Positions 11,687 to 22,646 of a stretch of DNA of 64,000 nt are shown here, piece after piece. The stretch is from Periplaneta americana (Eukaryota; Arthropoda; Insecta; Blattodea; Blattidae). Made by a program: the position numbers and the translations under genes. The DNA is taken from contig NC_091126.1 of NCBI RefSeq assembly GCF_040183065.1, forward strand, positions 145,478,204 through 145,542,203, in the 5' to 3' direction. The notes under the pieces are model-generated. The model made no database searches. It saw nothing but the letters and a program-made list of their open reading frames with translations, and had not been told where the DNA came from. The stretch's first letter is position 1; every line of letters starts with the position of its first letter.

Positions 11687-11930
11687 TCCACACCTATGGA
11701 GTAACGGTTAGCGCGTCTGGCCGCGAAAGCAGGTGGCCCGGGTTCGATTCCCGGTTGGGGAAAGTTACCTGCTTGAAGTTTTTCCGGGGTTTTCCCTCAA
11801 TTCAATATGAGGAATGCTGGGTTACTATCGGTGCTGGACCCCGGACTCATATCACCGGCATTATCACCATCTCATTCAGACGCTAAATAACCTAAGATGT
11901 TGATATAGCGTCGTAAAATAATCTAATAAA
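11687..11930 (+). mobile_element. SINE family A
   Basis: Nearly full-length: CCACACCTATGGAGTAACGG, B box GGTTCGATTCC, central domain with CCGGGGTTTTCCCTCAA, and tail GACGCTAAATAACC to GCGTCGTAAAATAATC. Flanks are AT-rich and I could not settle a target duplication. Confidence 0.88.
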
Positions 11931-12107
11931 AAGATTAAAATGCCACTTTTTGTTTTGATCCCAGAAATGAATATTTTTCGCAGGAACAGCCAATTTTCGG
12001 GAAAATTCGAGAAAAACTTACTGTCATAAATAAGTGTCTATCACATTTCGTGATTATTGCTAATAATAACAAAAATTTCGTGCATATTGCTGTACTATGT
12101 TCGCTGC

Positions 12108-12268
12108 TGTGGAGTAATTGGGCTTGGGTTCAAATCCTGGTTGGGACAAGTTAACTGGTTGAAGTTTTCCGGGGTTTTCCCTCAACCCATTAAGCGCAAA
12201 TATTGGGTAACATTCGGCGCTGGACCTTAGACTCATTTCGCTGACATTATCGTCTTCATATCATTCAT
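12108..12268 (+). mobile_element. SINE family A, internally deleted and diverged
   Basis: Starts TGTGGAGTAATTGG, lacks the middle of the tRNA head, keeps B box GGTTCAAATCC, and continues with GGTTTTCCCTCAACCCATTA and GCTGGACC. The 3' tail is lost after about 12268. Confidence 0.75.
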
Positions 12269-13431
12269 AGCATAACAGAATTGTTCAAAAAACGTATCTG
12301 TGTGAGAAAGTATGTGTATGTGTGAGACTAATTTTATTAAGTTGGAGGGTCCGAGTTGCTTTCATACTGCCCTATTGCTTTTTTCTTTGCGTATTTCACA
12401 ACTTTCAATTCAAATACTGCACTATATGCAAAACTCATCATGTACAGATGACGTTGTATGTAGATTTACTATGCCGTACTTAACAACGCGTGTCATCATT
12501 CACAACAAACAACCTTCTATTGAAAGCAAAGCAAGTGCAAAGTGAGGTTAATGTACCGTAGATTTATTTCTGTCCCATCCGCTTAAGGTAATCACTTTTA
12601 GCTAACTTGGGTCGCAAGAAATGAATCTTGGAACACTCTTGTTGACTGTATGGTGAGTCTTCACACATAAGACGCCTCAAATTTTAAGTAGTATTTTTGA
12701 AGGAAATAGGCGTGTCTTTAAGATAGGTAAAAATATGGAATACACTATATCTCACCACTTATTGCTGTATTCTGTCTTCATTTTATACTTGATGTGTGTT
12801 TTGATTTTAGTTCATATCAAAGGAAGTATGATTTCTTCAGTAAATTAACTGTTTACATATTTATTTCCACCCAGGCATAATATATAGTGATTATAAATAA
12901 TACAGTATCCCACCCATCTTACAAAGCTAAACTATAACCAAAAAAGAGGGCTGGATAATTCTGCTGGACTCATATTTTACTTGGTTCATTCCGTTTCAAA
13001 TCATCAGAAAGAAGTGCAATTCTCAAACTTTGTATTTTTTATGTTAACAAAACTTATTCCACATTTAGTAGATGTAAATGTGTATAGAATGTAGTGGTTT
13101 TTAAATTTGTTTAGTTACTAGTTCTTTTAAAATTGAATATGTCAAAATTTGATGCATTGACCAGTTTTAAAAGTATTATAGGCCTATTTTCAAGACCACT
13201 AAAGTTACAGTTGTGGGAGAGGTGTCATTGGAAAGCTCATGAAGTGAACTTTCAAATGATATATGACCTGTAAATTTTGTTTAACTTTTCAAGATCATGC
13301 AACGTAATTTAGAAAAATGAAGAGAAAAAATGCGACTCATAATTTTCTTTCAAAAATATATTTGATATATCATTTAATGTATTACCTATCTTCCAAGTTT
13401 GAATTTGGGATGATCATGCGATCAAGGTGTA
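12269..13431. other. no gene recognised
   Basis: More than 1 kb of AT-rich sequence without a repeat or coding signal that I can support; the 77-codon frame at 12312-12545 matches nothing I know. Confidence 0.5.
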
Positions 13432-13640
13432 TACAGTCGGCCTCGGTAGCGTAGTCGGTATAGCGCTGACCTTCTGTGCTCCAGGTTGCGGGTTCGATCC
13501 CGGCCCAGGTCGATGGCAGGCTCATCTGAGTAGATTTACTGGTATATAAAAGGACTCCTGTGGGACAAAATTCCGGCACACCGGCGACGCTGCTATAATC
13601 TCTGCAGTTGCGAGCGTCGTTATATAAACCATAATTTTTT
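13432..13640 (+). mobile_element. SINE family D
   Basis: tRNA-like head with A-box-like GGTAGCGTAGTCGGTATAGCG and B box GGTTCGATCC (13491-13500). The body TACTGGTATATAAAAGGACTC runs to GCAGTTGCGAGCGTCGTTAT. Related copies lie at 34587-34787 (minus, with target duplication) and 19123-19205 (head only). The body has no similarity to families A and B. Confidence 0.82.
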
Positions 13641-13714
13641 TAAGATATATACATTAATATATTAAATACTCTGTGGAATTTTAAAACACATTTACAGGCG
13701 GGTTTTGTCGCACA

Positions 13715-14250
13715 TATAATTTCTGAACTTGAAGACATTCCAAATAGAAAACGGAGCATCTTCTGCAGACCTCTGGAGAAAGAACTAAGGCAGAGACTAA
13801 TGACGTGCTTTGTGTGGAGTGTAGCATTGTATGAGGCAGAAACATGGACATTACGACGAAGTGAAGAGAAGCGACTAGAAACATTTGAAATGTGGATATG
13901 GAGAAGGATGGAGCGTGTGAAGTGGACGGACAGAATAAGAAACGAAGCTGTTTTGGAAAGAGTGGATGATGAAAGAATGGTGTTGAAACTAATCAGGAAG
14001 AGGAAAAGGACTTGGCTGGGTCACTGGTGGAGAAGAAACTGCCTTCTGAAGGATGCACTGGAAGGAATGGTGAACGGGAGAAGAGTTCGGGGCAGAAGAA
14101 GATATCAGATGATAGACGACATTAAGATATATGGATCATATGCGAAGACAAAGAGGAAGGCAGAAAATGGGAAAGACTGGAGAATGCTGGGTTTGTAGTG
14201 AAAGACCTGCCCTTGGGCGTAACACTATAAATGAATGAATGAATGAAGGA
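13715..14250 (+). pseudogene. LINE-2 3' fragment
   Basis: A 5'-truncated non-LTR retrotransposon. The frame 13800-14198 gives CFVWSVALYEAETWTLRRSE, EKRLETFEMWIWRRMERVKW, TDRIRNEAVLERVDDER, TWLGHWWRRNCLLKDALEGM and VNGRRVRGRRRYQMIDDI, the domain after reverse transcriptase in one insect LINE family. It is open to its natural stop, so the truncation is the main lesion. The 3' end is a run of ATGA repeats (AATGAATGAATGAATG) at about 14231-14248. Other copies: 20133-21712 and 44563-45205. Confidence 0.88.
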
Positions 14251-15047
14251 AGATATTTCAGTGAAATAAACGACGATCGACAAAGATTCAATGTATCCAA
14301 CGTGACCTTGATTTGGGACATCTGACGTCATCTAGCGGTATTCGGAAGGGTGCATTTGGAGGGTCCAATTTAAGAACCCCGTAACTCCATTTTTCATTAA
14401 AATTTTGATTTATACTGAATTGTAGGTCTTTTCATGCTATCTTTTCACTGTATAAATTCTATCCTTACAAAATCCCCTAAGTAGTCTATTTGAAACTTGC
14501 TTCCAGGTTGTCGTTTGTACATTTATATTTAAAAAATCACCAAGTTCAGTGAATCCTGCAAACAAATATCAGAAATTACTAGGTCCATATCAAAGTGTTT
14601 TAACATGAAATGATCCCTTTGGTATTGAACTCTACTGTTATGCTGCAGAATTGTCGATCATGATGCTATAGCTGACTTCCTGTCAGTTTCCCCCAGTTTT
14701 GTTTTATTTAAGCCGGCTGCTGAAACTTAGTGTGTTCTGAATTTTGTATTGTTGTGTACAAGATACTGCAGGGTTTACTGCGTTTCTTCGACAATAAACT
14801 GATTACAAATAATGAAATAGTTGGCGAGTATCGGCTTTTGTCTGTTAGTAAATATATTTCGGTTTAAGTTTATTGCGTAGTGGCCTTATATATGCGAACT
14901 GAAATACTGTACATCAGTTTTGTATTTCCAGGCATGGAAAAAGAGTCGAAAGTTGATTTTTCTTCATCTTGGAATGAGTGGATACTAGAGGCTCAGATCA
15001 AGAAAAATAAAAATATTACATTTGTTATTCATAAAAACTTTACGGAC
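14251..15047. other. no gene recognised
   Basis: AT-rich DNA; nothing recognised. Confidence 0.5.
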
Positions 15048-15250
15048 TATCTCTGTGGTGTGGGGGTCAGCATGCTGGTCTCTTACGCAGAGAGCCCGGG
15101 TTCGATTCCCGGTCAGGTTAAATCTCCTGGTTGAAGTTTTTTCAGTTTTTTCCCCCTCAACCGTTAGGCAAATGCCAGGAAATTCGGGCCACAACATCCC
15201 TGAATATCACCGGCGTCATTCATCACCGAAATCATATTCATAACAAATCA
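15048..15250 (+). mobile_element. SINE family C
   Basis: A third kind of tRNA head (GGTGTGGGGGTCAGCATGCT; B box GGTTCGATTCC) fused to a body resembling the A/B central domain: CTCCTGGTTGAAG, then TTTTTTCCCCCTCAACCGTT, AGGCAAATGCCAGGAAATTC and ATCACCGG. Its 3' tail lacks the GACGCTAAATAACC hairpin of A and B. Confidence 0.75.
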
Positions 15251-15699
15251 GTAATACATATGCAGTCGCCATCTAGTTCACAACAATAGAACCAATCTCA
15301 ACTATAGTGCACAGGCCTTCGGATTTCACACGGAAGATTAACTCACGATATGACCAGAGATGATAAAGCGAGTATAAATAACAGCGAGAGAGAGAGAAAA
15401 AAAAAACTTCATGGCTCTCACATAATATGCCAGTTTATAGTGAAGATATTCAGACAGTTGATAATCTTCCTGTGCTGAAGGACTAAAAATCCGAGCTCAT
15501 TCTTCGGGTGTAGTAGAATTTGAACATAGGCCTAAGAAAGGAAAAAAAAAGAGCGAAGCTCGAATCCTGATACACGGCAGAGTACGGGTAATAAAAAATA
15601 GTTAAGCTGACTATCGGAACTACTGTAGTCATGTACAGCAAACTATACGCATGTTCTTGTGGATTCAAATGTGCCAATAAACTGACACTTAACTAACAA
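15251..15699. other. no gene recognised
   Basis: AT-rich; short purine runs only. Confidence 0.45.
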
Positions 15700-16310
15700 A
15701 CAGAGATATTTCGGAAAGTCATGCGATTTTCACCATACAAAAACTGTCTTCCAAAATATTTCTGATTTCTATTCCATCCTTGGACATTCCATGATGCCAA
15801 GAGGTAAAGATTTTGCAGCAATTGACGAGAAACTACTGAAAAACAGAAAAAGTGTACAATCCAGAGTACAACGTAAATTTTTTGAAAAAGTGCATCAAAC
15901 CCTTTTGATGTAGCCTACCTAGTATTTCTTGAACATAGCCTTCGAAAAAATGAGTGGCTTAAGAATGGTAATCGTTTGGTGGAAATACTCGATTACAAGA
16001 GAGTATATTATACGTACTGTATATAAAATCATCCATACTAGGGATGGCAAGTTGCAGGGAAGTCAAGTTTACGACGTTCGAAACACCAACAAACATAAAG
16101 AGATACAATGACGGACCCTTTCAACATGTCGTTAACTTTGTACCGGAAAGGAATGAGACGACTGACCACAGACAAACCTACATTATGTTATGGAGAAAGA
16201 CTTCTTCCCATCAAGTCGACAAAATTAAAAGACATACGTCATTTGTTACAGTATATACCCGGAACAGAGACCGTTCTACAATATGTTGCAAGAAACAGCT
16301 AAGGACACTA
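15700..16310 (+). pseudogene. decayed transposon-derived coding region (DUF7869-like)
   Basis: Several frames carry pieces in the expected order: RGKDFAAIDEKLLKNRKSVQ and SRVQRKFFEKVHQ (about 15795-15900), then FNMSLTLYRKGMRRLT, CYGERLLPIKSTKLKDIRHL and LQYIPGTE (16108-16290). The pattern of a (D/K).F..IE..L.K segment followed by YPERLPIK..KLKDL..LL.YIP resembles a large insect family of transposon-derived proteins usually called DUF7869. Stops and frameshifts interrupt it. The assignment comes from remembered family style and is tentative. Confidence 0.4.
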
Positions 16311-16451
16311 GAGGTCCAGAAGTAGAGAAAATAGAATGGTGGTATTTCATATCCTGTAAATGATACATTTGCTAAGCATTTAAAATGCGTTCTTTTAAAA
16401 CATTTTATTTTATGTTATCGTATAAAATATTAACAAAATATATCTTATAAC

Positions 16452-17735
16452 TAGGGCCGTGACAACCGTATATTTGTATTAGTTTGAAGGTGAACATACG
16501 ACGCCGAATAGAATGTTTCAAGTACAGGCAGCGGAAGCGAATTTGACACACACCTAAGCAAGAACGTTCCATGTTTTGTATACGATTATTGCGTATTGTA
16601 AAATCAAGACAATACAATTAACATAGGAAAGGTCTAAAATTTTGAGGTTGTGAATAATTGTTGGAAATCATACTTACATTGTCACAAATGTGGTGAAACA
16701 TAAACCTGAAAAGATTTTTTTTTTTTTAATATTTAGAGTTTTGCATTACAGTTTTGGAATGCCGAAAACGTATATGGCGTATGATGATATAAGCAAAAAG
16801 TTGTGTGCCAAAATGAACAATACATTATGCAAAATTGCAAGAGTTTTGTCAGGTGACAAGTGTGATTATTGTAAACTGTAGAAATGGATGATGTGAAATA
16901 TTTTATATATGCTCCCTTGGTTTCAGCCGATGTAGAACTCAGTTTTTCCGCATATAAGGTTATACTATCCGACACTCGGCAGTCATTTTCATTTTAAACT
17001 TTGAAAATGAATGTTGCTTATTGCAGCAGGAACCGAAATTAGGTGAACAACATGCAAGAAAAGTAAGGTACAAAAGCCACCGGCGTGGCTCAGTCGGTTA
17101 AGGTGCTTGCTTGACGGTCTGAATTGCGCTCGGGCGCGGGTTCGATCCCCGTTTGGGCTGATTACCTGGTTGGGTTTTTCCGAGGTTTTTTCCAACCGTA
17201 AGGTGAATACCAGGTAATCTATGGCGAATCCTCGGCCTCATCTCACCAAATACCATCTCGCTATTACCAATCTCATCGTCGCTAAATAACCTAGTAGTTG
17301 ATACAGCGTCGTTAAATAACCAACTAAAAGAAAGGGGTACAGCATAGATATAAATAAATTAATGTAACAGTTAAAAACACAGGGAAAGCAAAATTGCACG
17401 CCAAACCTATTCGGTATTCTAAAACGGTAATGCAAAACTCTAAATATAAAAAAAAAAACTTTTCAGGTTTATATTTTACCACATTTGTGACAATTTAAGT
17501 ATGATTTCTCAACCTCACCAGCATCTTAGACCTTTCCGATATTAATCCTTATATATAATAATTGTATTGTCTTGAATTTATAATACGCAATAATCCCATA
17601 CAAAACAAGGAACGTGCTTGCTTAAACATGTATCAAATTCGCTTCCGCTGCCTGTACTTGAAACGTCGACTACATTCTGTCCGGCGTCGTATGTTCACCT
17701 CAAACTAATACAAATATACCGATGTCACGGCCCTA
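16452..17735. mobile_element. hAT-type foldback element with about 310-bp inverted arms
   Basis: Left arm (16452 to about 16765) begins TAGGGCCGTGAC. The right arm (about 17405-17735) is its reverse complement and ends GTCACGGCCCTA. A perfect 8-bp target duplication CTTATAAC flanks it (16444-16451 and 17736-17743), as expected for hAT transposases. The loop contains a SINE B copy. No transposase remains. Confidence 0.88.
17075..17326 (+). mobile_element. SINE family B nested in the hAT foldback
   Basis: Head CCACCGGCGTGGCTCAGTCG, B box GGTTCGATCCC, body GATTACCTGGTTGGGTTTTT and CCTCGGCCTCATCTCACC, tail CGCTAAATAACCTAGTAGTT to GCGTCGTTAAATAACCAAC. The minus-strand frame 16989-17195 is a shadow. 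It sits in the loop of the foldback and so arrived after it. Confidence 0.88.
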
Positions 17736-17743
17736 CTTATAAC

Positions 17744-18252
17744 ATCTAGTAAAATCGAAAAATCCCTAAGTCTATTTTAAATTATTTGTAATACAGAGCG
17801 ATAGAGAAGTCCCTCCGCAGCTCTGTTAGTTCTAGTAACCCTAGAATACAACCATGTAGAAAGTTGGCACTCCTTTCATTCTGGTTTGACAACCTCACAC
17901 CTCCAGTCCATCATATGCTTAGCGGCCAGTGCTACCACTTGAATTCTCTACCAAATACACTTGAATTCTCAGCCTAGTGGATTCTCGGTTACACAAGCAC
18001 TGCGGAGAGACTTCTTGATCGCACTGTATAAACATTAGTTAAGTAAAATTCGCACCAAATCCAAGACAAAGAGGTAGTACATAACTTATATTGTAGCCTA
18101 TTTAAAATATTACCTACAACATTTCAGGAACATTTTGAAATATCAATCCTCAAATATCTCAGAAACGGAAAAAAGTGACAGTGATTTTTTAAATTAGAAC
18201 CTTCAGTTGAGGCACAAATTGGCGGGCCGTGTGGCAGCCGAGGCAGTGTAAT
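17744..18252. other. no gene recognised
   Basis: No repeat or coding segment recognised. Confidence 0.45.
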
Positions 18253-18434
18253 CACAGTCTAGTATATACAGTCACGAAGCTCAACACGTAGTAAATATGC
18301 ATCCATAAATATTTGCTAACCACTAGGATCGATAATATCGCCTCATTACAGACAATGCGAAACAGTACCGGCACAGTCTATTGCTCCTAGCACCCTCACA
18401 ACTCAAACTTCGTGACTGTATATACTAGACCGTG
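18253..18434 (+). mobile_element. MITE, 180-bp family, copy 2
   Basis: Terminal inverted repeats CACAGTCTAGTATATACAGT and CTGTATATACTAGACCGTG bound a 182-bp non-coding element that matches 175-357, 37973-38152 and 40687-40869. Confidence 0.85.
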
Positions 18435-18810
18435 GCGTAACCCAAGAATATGAAGCGATAGAACGTTTGTAATGTTGTGAAAATTTTCGTAAGGAACGAG
18501 GCTACAGTTTCAATTGAGCAACAATAAGCAGTCGAAAAATGAAATTGGAAGATTTCGCGAGTGAAGAGAGAATTCATTATGTCAAGGGATATGCAGCACA
18601 AATGGGAGCGAACTTATAAGCAATGGATACCTTATATTAAGCATGCCATTCTAACGGACGTATTCACGGATAAAACTTGGACTGTCTCTCTGATACAGCC
18701 TACCTAGATTTTCTCTGTTAAATTTATTTGTATACACTTTAACATTAGTTCATATTGTGTGTGTAGAATATTTGGGTATATTTGTAGTCTGTGAACTATT
18801 GTTGTGATGA
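18435..18810. other. no gene recognised
   Basis: Nothing recognised. Confidence 0.45.
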
Positions 18811-18821
18811 TTCTGTTTCTA

Positions 18822-19071
18822 CGAGCCACCGGCATGGCTCAGTCGGTCAAGGCGTTTTCCTGCCGGTCTGAAGTTGCGTTCGGGTGCGAGTTCGATCCCC
18901 GCTTGGGTTGATTACCTGGTTGGGTTTTTCCGAGGTTTTCCCCAACCATAATGTAAATGCAAGGTAATCTAAGGCGAATCCTCGGCCTCATCTCGCCATA
19001 TATCTCGCTATCACCAATCTCATCGACGCTAAATAACCTAGTAGTTGATACAGCGTCGTTAAATAATCAAC
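18822..19071 (+). mobile_element. SINE family B
   Basis: Complete copy: GCCACCGGCATGGCTCAGTC, B box GTTCGATCCC, body, and tail to GCGTCGTTAAATAATCAAC. A perfect 11-bp target duplication TTCTGTTTCTA flanks it (18811-18821 and 19072-19082), proving retroposition and fixing both ends. Confidence 0.92.
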
Positions 19072-19122
19072 TTCTGTTTCTATTGTCATATGTTATATTA
19101 CATGGCTTGTATTCATTTTAAC

Positions 19123-19205
19123 GTCGGCCTGTGTGGCGCAGTCGCTAGAGTGATGGTCTTCTGTGCCCGAGGTTGCGGGTTCGATTCCGACCCAAGTCGA
19201 TACAT
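19123..19205 (+). mobile_element. SINE family D head, truncated
   Basis: tRNA-like head GTCGGCCTGTGTGGCGCAGT with B box GGTTCGATTCC. The body stops after GTCGATACATTTAAGTG, where the TATG array begins. Confidence 0.75.
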
Positions 19206-19210
19206 TTAAG

Positions 19211-19289
19211 TGTATGTATGTATGTATGTATGTATGTATGTATGTATGTATGTATGTATGTATGTATGTATGTATGTATGTATGTATGC
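19211..19289. repeat. (TATG)n tetranucleotide array
   Basis: About 19 nearly perfect TATG units directly after the truncated SINE D head. The long plus-strand frame through here (MYVCMYVC...) is an artefact of the array. Confidence 0.97.
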
Positions 19290-19506
19290 TGTGGTTGAAA
19301 AAAATTAATGGAACTCTGCTATTTCAGAAGCCCCAAATTGCTTTGTCAGTTTTTGCCTGTATTATTTATACTGTAACTGTGGAACCCAAATACTGTTTTA
19401 CTGGAATTGCGTTCGGCCCAACTATAGCACTGTGTGTGTGTGTATATATATATATATACATACATACATACACAGTATATATATGTGTGTGTGTGTGTCT
19501 GTTATA

Positions 19507-20076
19507 CAGAGTGAACCTAAGTAATGTTATTAATTTAAGGGGGTTATTATTTGAGATATTTAAAACAAAAAGTTTAATACACTTTTGTTCGATTTTGCTT
19601 CTTTTTCGAGATAACAATAAATTGTTTTATATGAGACATTTCATAGCATGTTTTGGGAAAACCATGGATTTAGTTCCCAATATGCTCAGTCAGTTTAAGA
19701 GAGCTATGTATTATGATAATAAGTTATCGAAAGAATTTTAGTTTTGTCCTTTAAATGTGCAGAAATTTGATCCGAGCAAATGTAACATTTGACAATTTTT
19801 TTCCATAACGAAAAGTTACATTTGTTCGGATCAAATTTTTGCTCATTTAAAGAACAAAACTAAAATTCATTATCATAACACACTGCTTTCTCAAATTGAC
19901 TGAGCATATTGGGAATTCAGTCAGTGTCTTTTCCAAAACACGGTATGAATTATTTCACATAGAACAGTTTTTTTATTCGGATAGGAAGCAAAAACGAGAG
20001 AAATTGTATTAAGTTTTTTGTTTGAAATATATCGAAGGCTAACCCCCCGAAATTAATGACATTACTTTCGGTTCAT
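19507..20076. mobile_element. palindromic foldback with CAGAGTG terminus
   Basis: The left arm from CAGAGTGAACC is mirrored by the right arm ending in GGTTCAT, folding at about 19797. The arms share AATATGCTCAGTCA and the near-centre TTTGATCCGA. TG/TA runs precede it and CG/CA runs follow. Left flank TA suggests a Tc1/mariner-type target, but the right terminus is worn. The 192-codon frame at 19163-19741 is not a gene. Confidence 0.7.
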
Positions 20077-20513
20077 ATATACGCGCACGCGCATCCCCTC
20101 CCCCTCCCCCACACACACACACACACACACCTTGATAAGAATAAAGAAGGGTATATAGTATTTGTGGACCTAGAAAAGACATTTGACAGAGTCGATTGGA
20201 TTAAAGTAATCGGGATCTTGAATAAAATTGGTGTGGATTGGAAAAAAGAAGACTGTTCTGTAACCTATATATGAAACAATGAGCCAAAGTCAGGATGGGA
20301 GAAGAAATGTCAGAAGGAGATGAAATAGGAAGGGAAGTATAAGGATGCCCTTTATCACATATCATGTCCAACATCTACTTGGAGGATTTAGTTAAGAACT
20401 GTTTTCAGAATATGGGAGGGGTGATAATAGGAAGAAGAAGAATCAAGTGCATCAGATTTGGTAATGATATGGCGTTGTCAGCAGAAGAGGAGACGATTAA
20501 TACGGGATATGGT

Positions 20514-20791
20514 AAAGGTATCCCCGTCACACGCCATGAAGGAACTTGGGGGGGGGGCATGGAAGTAGAGCCCCATGCTTTCCATGACCTCGGCACTAGA
20601 ATGAGGTGGTGTGGTCGGCACCACGCTCTGACAGCCTTTTACCCCCGGGAAAGACCCGGTATTCAATTTTGTAGGAGGCTGAGTGAACCTCGGGGCCGTT
20701 CTGGAAGTTTGGCAACGAGAAATGTCCCGTCACCACTTGGGATCGGACCTTCCAGTCCGTAGCCAGCTGCTCTACCAACTGAGCTACCCGG
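20514..20791 (-). mobile_element. SINE family G nested in LINE-2
   Basis: Minus-strand element: tRNA-like head GGGTAGCTCAGTTGGTAGAG, CAGCTGGCTACGGACTGGAA and the B box (here GGTCCGATCCC), then a body with GCCTCCTACAAAATTGAATA and TTTCCCGGGGGTAAAAGGC, ending in GGGGATACC. It splits the LINE-2 reading frame between GGATATGGT and ACTGGACCTAA. Copies: 44002-44294 and the fragment at 7256-7400. Confidence 0.88.
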
Positions 20792-21374
20792 CACTGGACC
20801 TAAGTGACTGGTGTGAACAGTATGAAATGAAGATAAATGCAAATAAGACGACAAAGACCATTGTTATCGGAAGAAAAATGCAGGTAAACTTGCGAATTCT
20901 AAATGAGGCAATAGAGCAAGTGGACAGGTTCAAATACTTGGAGTATGCTATAAGCAATAACAAGAAGTGCTGCCAGGAAGTCAAAAGGAGAATAGCAAAG
21001 ACACCTTTGAAAAAGAACTAAGGAAGAGAGTAGTGATATGCTGCGTGCGGAGTGTGGCATTGTATAGGGGCAGAAAAATGGACATTACGACGAAGTGAAA
21101 AACGAATAGAAGCATTTTAAATGTGTATATGGAGAAAAACGAAGCGTGTGAAATGGACAGACAGGATAAGGAATGAGACTGTGTTGGAACGTGTGGTGAA
21201 GAAGGAATGATGCTGAATCTGATTAGGAAGAGAAAAGGAATTGGTTGGGTCATTGGCTAGCTAAGAAGAAACTCCCTACTGAAGGTGCGCTGGAAGGAAT
21301 GGTGAATGGGAGAAGGGTTCGGGTCAGAAGAAGATATCAGACGATATACAACATTAAGATGCATGGATCATATG

Positions 21375-21610
21375 GAGGGTTCAGAACCATAGTGGGCCAA
21401 GCACCATTAACTAAAACCGTAGAAAACAAGGATTAAAATGAAGTTATCACCATAATTCAATGGAAACATATAGCAAGCAATATAAAGTATACACACTCAA
21501 ACTAAATGATTTGTCAATCTTCATTAAACTATGGTATTCACTTAACTTTAACCTTTTCTTTCTCCGTTTTTAATAAATGGCGCTTGGCCCACTATGGCTC
21601 AGAACTCTTC
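21375..21610. mobile_element. MITE nested in LINE-2
   Basis: 236-bp element with termini GAGGGTTCAGAACCATAGTG... and ...GCTTGGCCCACTATGGCTCA GAACTCTTC. A 5-bp duplication ATATG flanks it (21370-21374, 21611-21615). Removing it and one ATATG restores the LINE-2 sequence. Related elements: 30368-30616 and 32879-33261. Confidence 0.88.
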
Positions 21611-21712
21611 ATATGCATAGACAAAGAGGAAGGGTGAAAATAGGAAAGATTGGAGAATGCTGGCTATTTGAAGCGAAAGACCTGCTCTTTTGCAGAAAAA
21701 TGTGAATGAATA

Positions 21713-22297
21713 TGTATAAACTAATTACGTTTTTGCACTAATCATTAGAGTGTGCCTATATCTCTATGAAATACCCATTTCATTCTCATGATCTTTTTGT
21801 TCTCTGAAGACGACAAAGAACTTTTGTTTTGTACATTTCGAAATAACAGTGACTTTTTGCTATTATGCAGAGAGCTTAACACTGACACATTTTCATCTGT
21901 ACTTTACTGAAATGTTCTGAAGTTTTGTCCGTGTCTGAACTTAAGCACATGTGCGCATTTTACATAGCTAAGCCTGATTTGAGTCGTTCTGATAGTTTAA
22001 TGTGTGCAGTTGCCAACGCTTACATGTAGATATGAGAACAGTGTTATCGTGCTTCTATGCAAGAAGGTTTTCCTTGTACATGTCAATGAAAAATTGTAGA
22101 TAATGACATACGTAGTTGTATAATGTTAGTTGGCTGTTGCGCACAATTCATTTGGTACAAGGTTAGGCAGTATAGTAGTTTTGTTCATAAATGTGTACCG
22201 TAATAAGTATGCACGGTTTACATGGCACCGAACCACCAGTTCTCGCACTCTTGGATCTGCGTCCCGGCTAATTCTAATTTCTCTTCGACAGATTAAA
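21713..22297. other. no gene recognised
   Basis: Nothing recognised. Confidence 0.45.
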
Positions 22298-22460
22298 ATG
22301 TAGGTTATGTTTCCAGGTTTTCTCCAGCTTTAAAGGCAATTGTTAATCCCGCTGCTGACATTTAGAATCAACGTGCCAAAGTACAATCTCGGTATCACCA
22401 GTTCCATCAACATCAAATGATAGCACAGTTGATATCAAGCCGTTAAATAACGTCGTCGAG
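22298..22460 (+). mobile_element. diverged SINE A/B body fragment
   Basis: Pieces in SINE order: CCAGGTTTTCTCCAGC, AATCTCGGTATCACCAGTTC, CATCAACATCAAATGATAGC, and the tail-like AGTTGATATCAAGCCGTTAA ATAAC. The head is missing. The hAT element at 22470 inserted just 3' of it. Confidence 0.5.
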
Positions 22461-22550
22461 TCGTTAATGCAGTGATTCCCAACTTTTTTTGACTGTCGAC
22501 ACACTTTACTGAAGTCCACGATATCGCAACACACTTGTTTTCAGTAGTAG

Positions 22551-22552
22551 TA

Positions 22553-22646
<94 letters not shown>

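Larger units (their letters stand above)
20133..21712 (+). pseudogene. LINE-2 copy, interrupted by a SINE and a MITE
   Basis: Reverse-transcriptase remnant: YIVFVDLEKTFDRVDW (20148-20195), YLEDLVKNCFQNMGG (about 20373-20420), and IRFGNDMALSAEEET, where the expected catalytic (F/Y)ADD box has become FGND. After a nested SINE G it resumes with SDWCEQYEMKINANKT, QVDRFKYLEYAISNN and CCQEVKRRIAK, then a frameshifted tail region. After a nested MITE (21375-21610) it continues with the usual 3' sequence (GAGAATGCTGG, GAAAGACCTGC). Start is a 5' truncation abutting a CA run. Dead copy. Confidence 0.88.

Noticed and set aside
19163..19741. 192-codon plus-strand frame
   Set aside because: Built from a SINE head, the TATG array and a foldback arm.
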